From: Rhodanobacter denitrificans
Lineage (GTDB): Bacteria; Pseudomonadota; Gammaproteobacteria; Xanthomonadales; Rhodanobacteraceae
Assembly: GCA_003241385.1 (NCBI GenBank)
Contig: QFPO01000003.1
Coordinates: 620,001 to 684,000 of the forward strand
Length of the DNA stretch: 64,000 bases
Direction: 5' to 3'
Shown: positions 51,011 to 58,399 of the stretch, piece after piece
Layout: the number at the start of each line of letters is the position of its first letter
How positions within the stretch are numbered: position 1 is the first letter of the stretch
The notes under the pieces: model-generated
The model's database searches: none
What the model was told of the DNA's origin: nothing
What the model saw: the letters and a program-made list of their open reading frames with translations, nothing else
Position numbers and translations under genes: made by a program

Positions 51011-51052
51011 TACCAATAGGTTATCGGCGCCGCGACGCGGCGGCGGTACAAA
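51011..51052 (+). promoter_or_regulatory. dctA promoter with ACC-N4-GGT dyad
   Basis: TACCAATAGGTTAT starts at 51011; its core dyad is ACC (51012-51014), AATA and GGT (51019-51021). A -10-like TACAAA lies at 51047-51052, so transcription would start near 51059 and the dyad centre would be near -42. That is the usual place for an activator that overlaps the -35 box; no -35 box is visible. The divergent kinase gene starts at 50931, so the region could serve both. The ribosome binding site GGAG is at 51067-51070. Confidence 0.45.
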
Positions 51053-51076
51053 GGCTGCGCCTGTCCGGAGCCCGCG

Positions 51077-52402
51077 ATGCATCCCATTCCGTCCCCCGCC
51101 GCCGCCCCCGTACGCGTGCCCTGGTACCGCCAGCTGTACGTGCAGGTGATCCTCGCCATCGCACTCGGCGCCGTGCTCGGCCATTTCGCACCGTCCTTCG
51201 CCGAGTCGCTCAAGCCGCTCGGCGACGCCTTCATCAAGCTGGTCAAGATGATCATCGCGCCGGTGATCTTCCTGACCATCGTCACCGGCATCGCCGGCAT
51301 GACCCATCTGCGCACCGTCGGGCGGGTGTTCGCCAAGGCGATGACGTATTTCCTGTTCTTCTCGACGCTGGCCCTGGTGGTGGGCCTGGTCGTCGCGCAC
51401 GTCGTACAGCCGGGCGCCGGCATGAACGTCAATCCGGCCGACCTGGACCACCGCGCCGTCGACGACTACGTGCAGCGCTCGCACGAGCTCAGCCTGACCG
51501 GCTTCGTGATGGACATCATTCCCAAGACGCTGGTCAGTCCGCTGGTCGGCGACAACATCCTGCAGGTGCTGTTCGTCGCGGTCCTGTTCGGCATCGCGCT
51601 GGCGTTGACCGGCGAACGCGGCCGGCCGGTACTGGTCTTCCTGGAAGCGCTGACCGCTCCGGTGTTCCGTCTGGTCCACATCCTGATGCGCGCAGCGCCG
51701 ATCGGCGCGTTCGGCGCGATCGCCTTCACGATCGGCAAATACGGCCTGGAGGTGCTGGTCAATCTCGCCTGGCTGGTCGGCGCGTTCTACCTGACGGCGC
51801 TGCTGTTCGTCGTGGTGATTCTCGGCCTGGTCGCACGCGCCTGCGGCTTTTCGGTGTTCAAGCTGATGCGCTACCTGCGCGCCGAACTGCTGCTCGTACT
51901 CGGCACCTCCTCGTCCGAATCGGCACTGCCTTCGCTGATGGACAAGATGGAGAAGGCCGGCTGCGCCAAGTCGGTGGTCGGCCTGGTGGTCCCGACCGGC
52001 TATTCGTTCAACCTCGACGGCACCAACATCTACATGACGCTGGCCGCGCTGTTCATCGCACAGGCCACCAATACGGAACTGACCCTGGGTCATCAGATCG
52101 CCCTGCTGCTGGTGGCGATGCTGAGCTCCAAGGGCGCCGCCGGCGTCACCGGCGCGGGCTTCGTCACGCTGGCGGCGACGCTGGCGGTGGTGCCCGAAGT
52201 GCCGGTCGCGGGCATGGCCCTGATCCTCGGTGTCGACCGCTTCATGAGCGAGTGCCGGTCACTGACCAACTTCATCGGCAATGCCGTCGCCACGATCGTG
52301 GTCTCGCACTGGGAGGGCGCGCTCGACCGGACCCAGCTGGACGCCGCGCTCAACGGCAGCGCCCGCGAACCGCTGCTGACGACGGCCGCCGAACCCGGAT
52401 GA
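51077..52402 (+). CDS. dctA: C4-dicarboxylate transporter DctA (DAACS family)
   Basis: DctA imports succinate, fumarate, malate and related dicarboxylates with protons or sodium. The 441-residue product (E. coli DctA 428) has the DAACS-family features: PLGDAFIKLVKMIIAPVIFLTIVTGIA, the reentrant loop GTSSSESALPSLMDKME (serine-rich motif near 275), PTGYSFNLDGTNIYMTLAALF and GVDRFMSECRSLTNFIGNAVATIVVS. It likely forms a trimer in the inner membrane. It heads a run with the hydrolase gene (70 bases later) and the porin gene. Confidence 0.95.
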   Translation: MHPIPSPAAAPVRVPWYRQLYVQVILAIALGAVLGHFAPSFAESLKPLGDAFIKLVKMIIAPVIFLTIVTGIAGMTHLRTVGRVFAKAMTYFLFFSTLALVVGLVVAHVVQPGAGMNVNPADLDHRAVDDYVQRSHELSLTGFVMDIIPKTLVSPLVGDNILQVLFVAVLFGIALALTGERGRPVLVFLEALTAPVFRLVHILMRAAPIGAFGAIAFTIGKYGLEVLVNLAWLVGAFYLTALLFVVVILGLVARACGFSVFKLMRYLRAELLLVLGTSSSESALPSLMDKMEKAGCAKSVVGLVVPTGYSFNLDGTNIYMTLAALFIAQATNTELTLGHQIALLLVAMLSSKGAAGVTGAGFVTLAATLAVVPEVPVAGMALILGVDRFMSECRSLTNFIGNAVATIVVSHWEGALDRTQLDAALNGSAREPLLTTAAEPG

Positions 52403-52407
52403 CGTTT

Positions 52408-52432
52408 CGGCCGTCCCGACGCAGGACGGCCG
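52408..52432 (+). terminator. stem-loop between dctA and the hydrolase gene
   Basis: CGGCCGTCC (52408-52416) and GGACGGCCG (52424-52432) form a perfect nine-base stem with a seven-base loop, five bases after the dctA stop. No U-run follows. It could terminate part of the transcripts before the strong GGAGG site of the next gene. Confidence 0.5.
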
Positions 52433-52472
52433 CCATGACCAGAACCGCGAAGACGCGGACACGGGAGGAACC

Positions 52473-53510
52473 ATGCGACACCTCGATACACGCCCGAGCC
52501 GGCCACTCGGCCGTCTGCTGCCGATACTGCTGGTGCTGATCTGCGCAGCCGGCACCGCGCAGGCGGCCGACGACACGCCGCAGACCCTGTCGCTGTGGCC
52601 GGCCGGTCATTGGCCCGCGGTGACGCACGGGCCCGAGCGCGTCGGCCGCGACGGCAGCGCGCGCGGCGCGGTCTCGAACGTGTCCGAGCCGCGCATGGAG
52701 ATCTACCGTCCGCAGCGCCCCAACGGCAACGCGGTGGTGATCTTCGGCGGCGGCGGCTACTTCCGCATCCAGATCGGCGGCGCGGCGCGGCCGACCGCGC
52801 TCTGGCTGCAGTCGCTCGGCGTGACGGCGGCGGTGGTCTACTACCGTCTGCCCGCCGACGGCTGGAGCGCGCTGTCGCCGTTCCAGGACGGCCAGCGGGC
52901 GGTCCGGCTGATGCGCGCGCATGCCGCCGAGTGGGGCGTGGACCCGGACAAGATCGGTGCGCTCGGCTTCTCGGCCGGCGCCCATCTGGCCGGCATTCTC
53001 GGCACCCGCTACGACGAGGCGTTCTATCCGGCGGTCGATGCCGCCGATGCACTGTCGGCGCGGCCGGACTATCTGGGTCTGATCTACCCGGTGATCTCGC
53101 TGGCGCCGCCGCTCGACGACACCCGTTCGCGCCGCGAACTCGGCACCCAGGCCGATGCGGTGCAGGCCTATTCGGTCGAGCGTCACGTCCACGCCGGCAT
53201 GCCGCCGGTGTTCCTGGCCCAGGCCGTGGACGACGCCACGGTCGACGTCGGCCACAGCCTGGCCATGTATCAGGCGGCGCGCACCGCGCGCGTGCCGGTG
53301 GAAATGCATCTGTTCGAAAAGGGCGGCCACAGCTGGGGACTGGGTCGGCCCGGCAGCCTGGTCGCGCAATGGCCGCGCCTGTTCGCGAACTGGAGCCGCA
53401 GCCACGGCTTCCTCGGCGCACCGCCGCAACAGGTACCGGCGCTGCCCGGCACCGCGGCACCGGCTGCGCCGGACGCCGCCGTCGACGCACGCGACGAAAC
53501 CGGCGACTGA
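52473..53510 (+). CDS. secreted alpha/beta hydrolase, esterase-like
   Basis: The 345-residue product has a signal peptide (LLPILLVLICAAGTAQA, cleavage near residue 31) and an alpha/beta-hydrolase core: NAVVIFGGGGYFRIQIGG (oxyanion GGGGY, about 92-96), GALGFSAGAHLAGILG (nucleophile Ser167), VDDATVD (Asp) and FEKGGHSWGLG (His). It resembles acetyl-xylan esterase-like and carboxylesterase proteins of the periplasm. Activity against an ester is likely; the substrate is not known. It sits between dctA and the porin gene, with a strong ribosome binding site. Confidence 0.86.
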   Translation: MRHLDTRPSRPLGRLLPILLVLICAAGTAQAADDTPQTLSLWPAGHWPAVTHGPERVGRDGSARGAVSNVSEPRMEIYRPQRPNGNAVVIFGGGGYFRIQIGGAARPTALWLQSLGVTAAVVYYRLPADGWSALSPFQDGQRAVRLMRAHAAEWGVDPDKIGALGFSAGAHLAGILGTRYDEAFYPAVDAADALSARPDYLGLIYPVISLAPPLDDTRSRRELGTQADAVQAYSVERHVHAGMPPVFLAQAVDDATVDVGHSLAMYQAARTARVPVEMHLFEKGGHSWGLGRPGSLVAQWPRLFANWSRSHGFLGAPPQQVPALPGTAAPAAPDAAVDARDETGD

Positions 53511-53545
53511 CCGCGCGCCGCCCAACCGAGCCTGGAGAGATCCGC

Positions 53546-55012
53546 ATGAACCATCCTACGCGCACCATTCTCGCGACGGCCGTCGCGCTCGCCCTCGGCA
53601 GCGGCACCGCCATCGCCGCCGATGCGGCCGATGCCGAACTGCGCGCACTGCTGCGCCAGCAAAGTGCCCTGATCGAGCGTCAGGCCGAGCAGATCGAAGC
53701 GCTCGGCGCACGCCTGGCCGCGCTGGAGAACGCCGCCGGCGCGGCGTCCGCGACCGCTTCCGATCCGGCTCAGGCCCAGGTCGACGCGGCGATCGCCGAC
53801 ACCCGTCAGGACGACCTGGCGATCCTCCAGGCGCAGGTCGCACAGCTGGCCGCCAACGGCGGCGGCGGTGACGGCAATATCCGCTGGCGCCGCGGCGGAC
53901 CGGAGCTGCGCAGCGAGGACGGCCGCTTCACGTTCCACCCGCGCGGACGCGTACTGGTCGACTTCACCAGCACGCACGGCTCCTCGTTCGGGCCGCGCAA
54001 CATCACCGGCACCGATCTGGCCAGCGGCCGCCTGGGCGCCGAAGGCCAGATCGGTCCGCTCGGCTACAAGATCGACGCCGACTTCGCCGGCAATGCGGTC
54101 CGGCTCAAGGACACCTACGTCTCGTGGGACACCCGCGTGATCGGCCGGCCGGCCGAGTTCTACTTCGGCAACAAGCTCAAGGATCGCAGCCTCGACGGCG
54201 CGACCAGCAGCATGTTCACGCCGTTCATGGAACGCAACGCGGTGGCGTCGGTCGGTGCGATGCAGAGCGGCTACTACGGCCTGGGCACGACGATGAAACT
54301 GTTCGGCGACCGCTGGCACGCCACCGTGTCGGTCACCGGCGACGACATCGGCAATGCCGACGATGCCAGCGACACGATCGCCTATCTGGCCCGCGCGCAC
54401 TGGAACCCGCTCAAGGGCAGCGACGGCTTCCTGCATCTGGGTGGCTGGTACTGGGACGAGCACCTCGGCGACGACGTCACCAGCATCAACAAGACCTCGC
54501 CGATCGCGCTCGGCTGGAACGGTCAGGTGCGCGTCTCGGCCAGTTCGATCGCCAACGTCACCGGCAATCACGCCGGCGGCATCGAGTTCGGCGGTGTCTA
54601 CCGCAACTTCTGGGCATTCGCCGAACACACCGTCCGCACGATCGACTCCAGCTCGGTCGGATCGATCGACCACAAGGCGACCTCGGCCTACGTCGGCTGG
54701 CTGCTGACCGGCGAGAAGCCCGGATTCAGCAGCCGGTCCGGCGTATGGGGCACCACCCGCGTGGCGCGACCAGTCACCGAGGGCGGCATCGGCGCGTTCG
54801 AACTGGCGGCGCGCTACGACAAGTACGACTTCACCGATGCGGCACGCGGCGGCGAAGGCGAAGCCTGGACGTTCGGCGTCAACTGGTATCTCAACAACTG
54901 GTCGCGCCTGATGGTCAACCTGGTGCATTGGAAGACCGACAACCAGGTCGGCAACTATCAGGGGCCCGATTCGGGCAACACGGTCGGCGCGCGCATGCAG
55001 GTCGCCTTCTGA
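53546..55012 (+). CDS. OprO/OprP-like outer-membrane porin
   Basis: The 488-residue product has a signal peptide (ILATAVALALGSGTAIA, cleavage near 26), a short coiled-coil (ELRALLRQQSALIERQAEQIEALGARLAALE) that could trimerise at the membrane surface, a low-complexity linker and a beta-barrel region with the phosphate-selective-porin pattern. The latter includes YKIDADFAGNAVRLKDTYVSW, EFYFGNKLKDRSLDGATSSMFTPFMERN, LELAARYDKYDF-like strands (FELAARYDKYDF) and the final Phe of a barrel (VAF). It most likely admits anions or small organic acids. A good GGAGAG ribosome binding site lies upstream. Confidence 0.86.
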   Translation: MNHPTRTILATAVALALGSGTAIAADAADAELRALLRQQSALIERQAEQIEALGARLAALENAAGAASATASDPAQAQVDAAIADTRQDDLAILQAQVAQLAANGGGGDGNIRWRRGGPELRSEDGRFTFHPRGRVLVDFTSTHGSSFGPRNITGTDLASGRLGAEGQIGPLGYKIDADFAGNAVRLKDTYVSWDTRVIGRPAEFYFGNKLKDRSLDGATSSMFTPFMERNAVASVGAMQSGYYGLGTTMKLFGDRWHATVSVTGDDIGNADDASDTIAYLARAHWNPLKGSDGFLHLGGWYWDEHLGDDVTSINKTSPIALGWNGQVRVSASSIANVTGNHAGGIEFGGVYRNFWAFAEHTVRTIDSSSVGSIDHKATSAYVGWLLTGEKPGFSSRSGVWGTTRVARPVTEGGIGAFELAARYDKYDFTDAARGGEGEAWTFGVNWYLNNWSRLMVNLVHWKTDNQVGNYQGPDSGNTVGARMQVAF

Positions 55013-55033
55013 CGCGCGAGGCCGACTCGCGCG
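55013..55033 (+). terminator. stem-loop behind the porin gene
   Basis: CGCGCGAG (55013-55020) and CTCGCGCG (55026-55033) form a perfect eight-base stem with a five-base loop, starting directly after the porin stop. No U-run. Confidence 0.55.
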
Positions 55034-55111
55034 ACGCTGCCGACGGCACGCGCGCATCGGCATGGCCGGACGCGCTGCCGCGGCGCAGCGTGGGCGCGCG
55101 GAGTGCTGGCG

Positions 55112-55117
55112 TATACT
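55112..55117 (+). promoter_or_regulatory. -10 element before the SRPBCC gene
   Basis: TATACT matches TATAAT at five of six positions. The leader to the ATG at 55234 would be about 115 bases, unusually long for this window. Confidence 0.4.
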
Positions 55118-55233
55118 GGCCGCGCCGCCACGACGCCATCACCGCCGGTGATGTGCTCGCTGCGCGACGCGTCGTCGTAAGGCCGGAGCCGGCCCACTGC
55201 CGGAGCGGTCTCCCCTCTTCAGGAGTACCCCGT

Positions 55234-55650
55234 ATGGCCAAGGTCAAGATGTCCACGCCCCTGCCGGTCCCGGCCGATCAGGTCTGGAAGCTGATCGGCG
55301 GATTCAATGCGCTGCCCGACTGGCACCCCGCCGTGCAGAAGAGCGAGCTGGCCGACGGCGGCCGCGTCCGCCGCCTGCAGCTGCTCGGCGGCGCCAGCCT
55401 CGTCGAGCGCATGGAATCCTTCGACGACAACGATCACGTCTACACCTACTCGATCGAGAAGGGCGCGCTGCCGGTCGCCAACTACAAGTCCACCGTCCGC
55501 GTGCGGCAGGACGAAGGCAAGGAAGGCTGCGTGGTCGAATGGTCCGGCGATTTCGTGCCGGCCGGCGTACCCGAGAACGATGCGGTCGCGACGATGCAGG
55601 GCATCTACCAGGCCGGCCTGGACAACCTGCGCAAGCTGTTCAACGTCTAG
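55234..55650 (+). CDS. SRPBCC (START-like) family protein
   Basis: The 138-residue product has the START/PR10-like fold pattern: KVKMSTPLPVPADQVWKLIGGFNALPDWHPAVQKSEL, ASLVERMESFDDNDHVYTYSIEKGALPVANYKSTVRV and the C-terminal helix MQGIYQAGLDNLRKLFNV. Proteins of this superfamily bind a hydrophobic ligand in a central cavity; for the polyketide-cyclase-like subgroup the ligand is unknown. It is monocistronic: its own -10 box lies upstream, and a perfect thirteen-base hairpin lies behind it. An AGGAG ribosome binding site is eight bases before the ATG. Confidence 0.85.
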   Translation: MAKVKMSTPLPVPADQVWKLIGGFNALPDWHPAVQKSELADGGRVRRLQLLGGASLVERMESFDDNDHVYTYSIEKGALPVANYKSTVRVRQDEGKEGCVVEWSGDFVPAGVPENDAVATMQGIYQAGLDNLRKLFNV

Positions 55651-55657
55651 CCGGATG

Positions 55658-55687
55658 TCGAGGAACGGACCGGTGTCCGTTCCTCGA
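55658..55687 (+). terminator. strong stem-loop behind the SRPBCC gene
   Basis: TCGAGGAACGGAC (55658-55670) and GTCCGTTCCTCGA (55675-55687) form a perfect thirteen-base stem with loop CGGT, seven bases behind the stop. It is the strongest hairpin in the window, still without a U-run. Confidence 0.7.
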
Positions 55688-55828
55688 TCGAACGCGCGAG
55701 CCCGGGCTCGCGCACCTTCGCCAGTCTCGATTCGTGCGTGATCGACACTGGAGATTTCTTCCCGGATCGCACGAACCGGCGGCTTCCCGACCGCCTGCGC
55801 GATGCGTTCCCGGCGCCTTGGGGGGCGC

Positions 55829-58345
55829 ATGCGCGGATATCCGATACGGCCCTTGCGGGGGCTTTGGCTGCTGGCAGCCGCCGTCCTGATCGTGCTGAGC
55901 GCCTCGGCGAGCGCGCGTGAAATCGATCCGGGCGAGACGATCGAACCGCGCGAGGGCCGCGGCCTGGTCGCGATCGCCCTCGACGCGGCGGTGCCGGTCT
56001 CGTCGCTGAAGATCGATCGCAAGGACGGCGGGTTCGGCGGCCAGCGCCTGCTGCGCCTGGGCCACGGCCGCAGCCTGCGGCTGCTCGAGCTGCCGGCCGG
56101 CGAGTACCGCTTCAGCCGCATCGAGATCGGCTTCGACAACCAGCCGTACTGGTACGTCAATCTGCGCAAGGACGGGCGGCTGGACTTCAAGGTCGAGCCC
56201 GGGGTCGTCAGCTACGCCGGCGACCTGGATCTGATCGCGTCCGGATACGGCGTCTTCCACACCATTCAACGCGACCGGCTGGCACAGCTCGCGATCGATC
56301 TGGACACGCACTATCCGGGCCTGCGCGAGCGCTGGCCTGTGCGCTGGCAGGGCGCGAGCCCGGATCGCTTCGGCGAGTTCCTGACCCGCGAACTGGCCGC
56401 CACGCCGCTGGCCGACGTCGTGAAAGCCGCCGACGCGGCCACGCTCGCCGAGCCGGAGAAGCAGGCCGACGCGCAGGTGCCGGTCCTGGTGCGCGAGCTG
56501 TTCGCCGACTGGCAGGTCTCGATGGTCCGGCTGAATCCGGCCGGCGACATGCTCGCGATCACCGAGCAGAAGGACGGCCGCCACACGATCAGCGTGCTCG
56601 ACGTCGCGACGCTGCAGGCCAGTCTCGTCTACAGCGGCGACTACCCGGTCTATCAGATGAGCTGGGCCGCCGACCGCACCCTGCTGATCGGCGTCGACAA
56701 TCGCGGCCGCACCAGCTACGCGGTGCGCCTGCGCGTGGCGGCCGGCCGTGCGCCGGCTTTCGATCTGCTGACGTTCCCGTACGCCGGCTGGTTCGTCTCG
56801 ACGATCGGCGAGGACGGCGACCACGTGGTGTTCGCGCGTCCGGAATCCGACGGTGGTGCCGGCCTGTATCGCGTGGCGCTCGACGGCAAGCGTATCGAAC
56901 GCAGCCAGTTCGACCGCAGCCGGCGGCTCGACAAGGGCCTGGAAGGCTGGAGCGACGTCGTGACCGACCGCGCCGGCGTACCACGCGCGGTCGTCGCGAG
57001 CGAGGAAGGCGAGTACGTGCTCAAGACCCAGACCCGGGCCGACGGCAGCTGGCAGGTCGTACGCCGCTTCTCGACCGAGGACCGTTTCCATCTGCTCGAA
57101 CTCGCGCCGGGCGGCAACAGCGTCTACGCGACGACCGACATCGAGCGCGCCCAGACCGAGCTGGTCCGGGTCGACCTGGCCGACGGCAAAATCGCCGAGA
57201 CCGTGCTCGCACTGCCGGGCATCGACATCCTCGAGGTGCTGACCACGCCGGCCGGCGTCCCGGTCGGCGCCGGCTATCTGCAGGACGGCCGCCATCAGAT
57301 CCACTACTTCGATTCGGCGAACGCAGCGCTGCACGCGGCGCTGGCGCGCGCGCTGCCCGATCGCAGCATCGCCGTCTACGAGACCAGCCGCAGCGGCACG
57401 CGCGCGCTGGTGCTGGCCAGCGACGAGACCGATCCGGGCACGTACTACCTGTACGACGCCGAGCACAACCGCATCGAGCAGCTGCTGTCGCGACTGCCCA
57501 CGTTCGAGCGCGCCCGGCCGACGCGCTCCTCGCTGCTGCGACTGGAGGCCTCCGACGGCACGCCGATCGAGGCGTATCTCGCGCTGCCGGAAAGCAAGGG
57601 ACCGCATCCGCTGATCGTGATGCCGCACGGCGGGCCGATCGGCGTGCGCGACACCCTGCACTACGATCCCGAAGTGCAGCTGATGGCCAACCGCGGCTAC
57701 GCGGTACTGCGCGTCAACTTCCGCGGTTCCGGCGGCTTCGGTCGCCAGTTCGAGCAGGCCGGCTACGGCGCGTTCGGCACGCGGATCGAGGATGACGTGC
57801 TCGCCGCGGTCGACAAGGCGCTCGGCGCGTACCCGCTCGATCCGAAGCGGATCGCGCTGCGCGGCGCGAGCTACGGCGGCTACTCGACGCTGATGGGTCT
57901 GATCCGCTTTCCGGACCGCTATCGCTGCGGCGTGGCGACCGCGGCGGTGACCGACTGGGTGCTGCCGTTCTCGTCGAGCGACTGGGCCGCCAGCCCGGTC
58001 GCGCGCGATCTGATGAAGAAGCGGGTCGGCGATCCGGCCACGCAGGTCGAAGCGGTCGAGGCGATCTCGCCGGTCTATCGCTATCGGCAGATCGACAAGC
58101 CGCTGCTGCTCGCGCACGGCGCGCGCGACCGCCGCGTGACGATCGAGCATGCGCTGAGGCTGCGGCTGCTGCTGGCCAAGGCCGGCAAGCCGGCGCAATG
58201 GCTGCCGTTCGAGAAAGAGGGCCACGGCATCGCCGAGCTCGACAATCGCGTCCGGCTCGAATCGGCGGTGGACAGTTTCCTGAGCGGTTGTCTCGGCGGC
58301 GGCGCGCCGGCCGCCGCGAAAGGTGGCGCGACTGCCGCGCCCTGA
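55829..58345 (+). CDS. S9-family prolyl-oligopeptidase-like peptidase with an extra N-terminal domain
   Basis: The 838-residue product has a signal peptide (GLWLLAAAVLIVLSASASA), then an N-terminal domain at about 30-180 (LVAIALDAAVPVSSLKI, LPAGEYRFSRIEIGFDNQPYWYVN, FKVEPGVVSYAGDLDL) not usual in S9 enzymes, a beta-propeller region (about 195-520) and an alpha/beta-hydrolase domain (about 545-838) with GASYGGYS (Ser681), AHGARDRRVTIEH and EKEGHGIAELDN (His). S9 enzymes cleave after proline or release dipeptides, here probably in the periplasm. ATG 55829, preceded by a GGGGGG run, is preferred to ATG 55802, which adds nine unconserved residues. Confidence 0.87.
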   Translation: MRGYPIRPLRGLWLLAAAVLIVLSASASAREIDPGETIEPREGRGLVAIALDAAVPVSSLKIDRKDGGFGGQRLLRLGHGRSLRLLELPAGEYRFSRIEIGFDNQPYWYVNLRKDGRLDFKVEPGVVSYAGDLDLIASGYGVFHTIQRDRLAQLAIDLDTHYPGLRERWPVRWQGASPDRFGEFLTRELAATPLADVVKAADAATLAEPEKQADAQVPVLVRELFADWQVSMVRLNPAGDMLAITEQKDGRHTISVLDVATLQASLVYSGDYPVYQMSWAADRTLLIGVDNRGRTSYAVRLRVAAGRAPAFDLLTFPYAGWFVSTIGEDGDHVVFARPESDGGAGLYRVALDGKRIERSQFDRSRRLDKGLEGWSDVVTDRAGVPRAVVASEEGEYVLKTQTRADGSWQVVRRFSTEDRFHLLELAPGGNSVYATTDIERAQTELVRVDLADGKIAETVLALPGIDILEVLTTPAGVPVGAGYLQDGRHQIHYFDSANAALHAALARALPDRSIAVYETSRSGTRALVLASDETDPGTYYLYDAEHNRIEQLLSRLPTFERARPTRSSLLRLEASDGTPIEAYLALPESKGPHPLIVMPHGGPIGVRDTLHYDPEVQLMANRGYAVLRVNFRGSGGFGRQFEQAGYGAFGTRIEDDVLAAVDKALGAYPLDPKRIALRGASYGGYSTLMGLIRFPDRYRCGVATAAVTDWVLPFSSSDWAASPVARDLMKKRVGDPATQVEAVEAISPVYRYRQIDKPLLLAHGARDRRVTIEHALRLRLLLAKAGKPAQWLPFEKEGHGIAELDNRVRLESAVDSFLSGCLGGGAPAAAKGGATAAP

Positions 58346-58365
58346 GCGGCGTCGGCAGACGCCGC
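58346..58365 (+). terminator. stem-loop behind the S9 peptidase gene
   Basis: GCGGCGTC (58346-58353) and GACGCCGC (58358-58365) form a perfect eight-base stem with loop GGCA, starting directly after the stop. It lies between convergent genes and could serve both strands. A second weaker stem (58370-58376 with 58395-58401) overlaps the DUF1631 stop. Confidence 0.55.
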
Positions 58366-58399
58366 ATCGAGCCGGCGGCGGCGCGCGTCTGCCTGCCGG

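Noticed and set aside
47198..52093. A very long minus-strand open frame of about 1630 codons across the kinase and dctA region
   Set aside because: It is a shadow of real genes in GC-rich DNA: the product is rich in Arg, Ala and Gln with no domain, while the kinase and DctA frames in the same DNA carry full family motifs.
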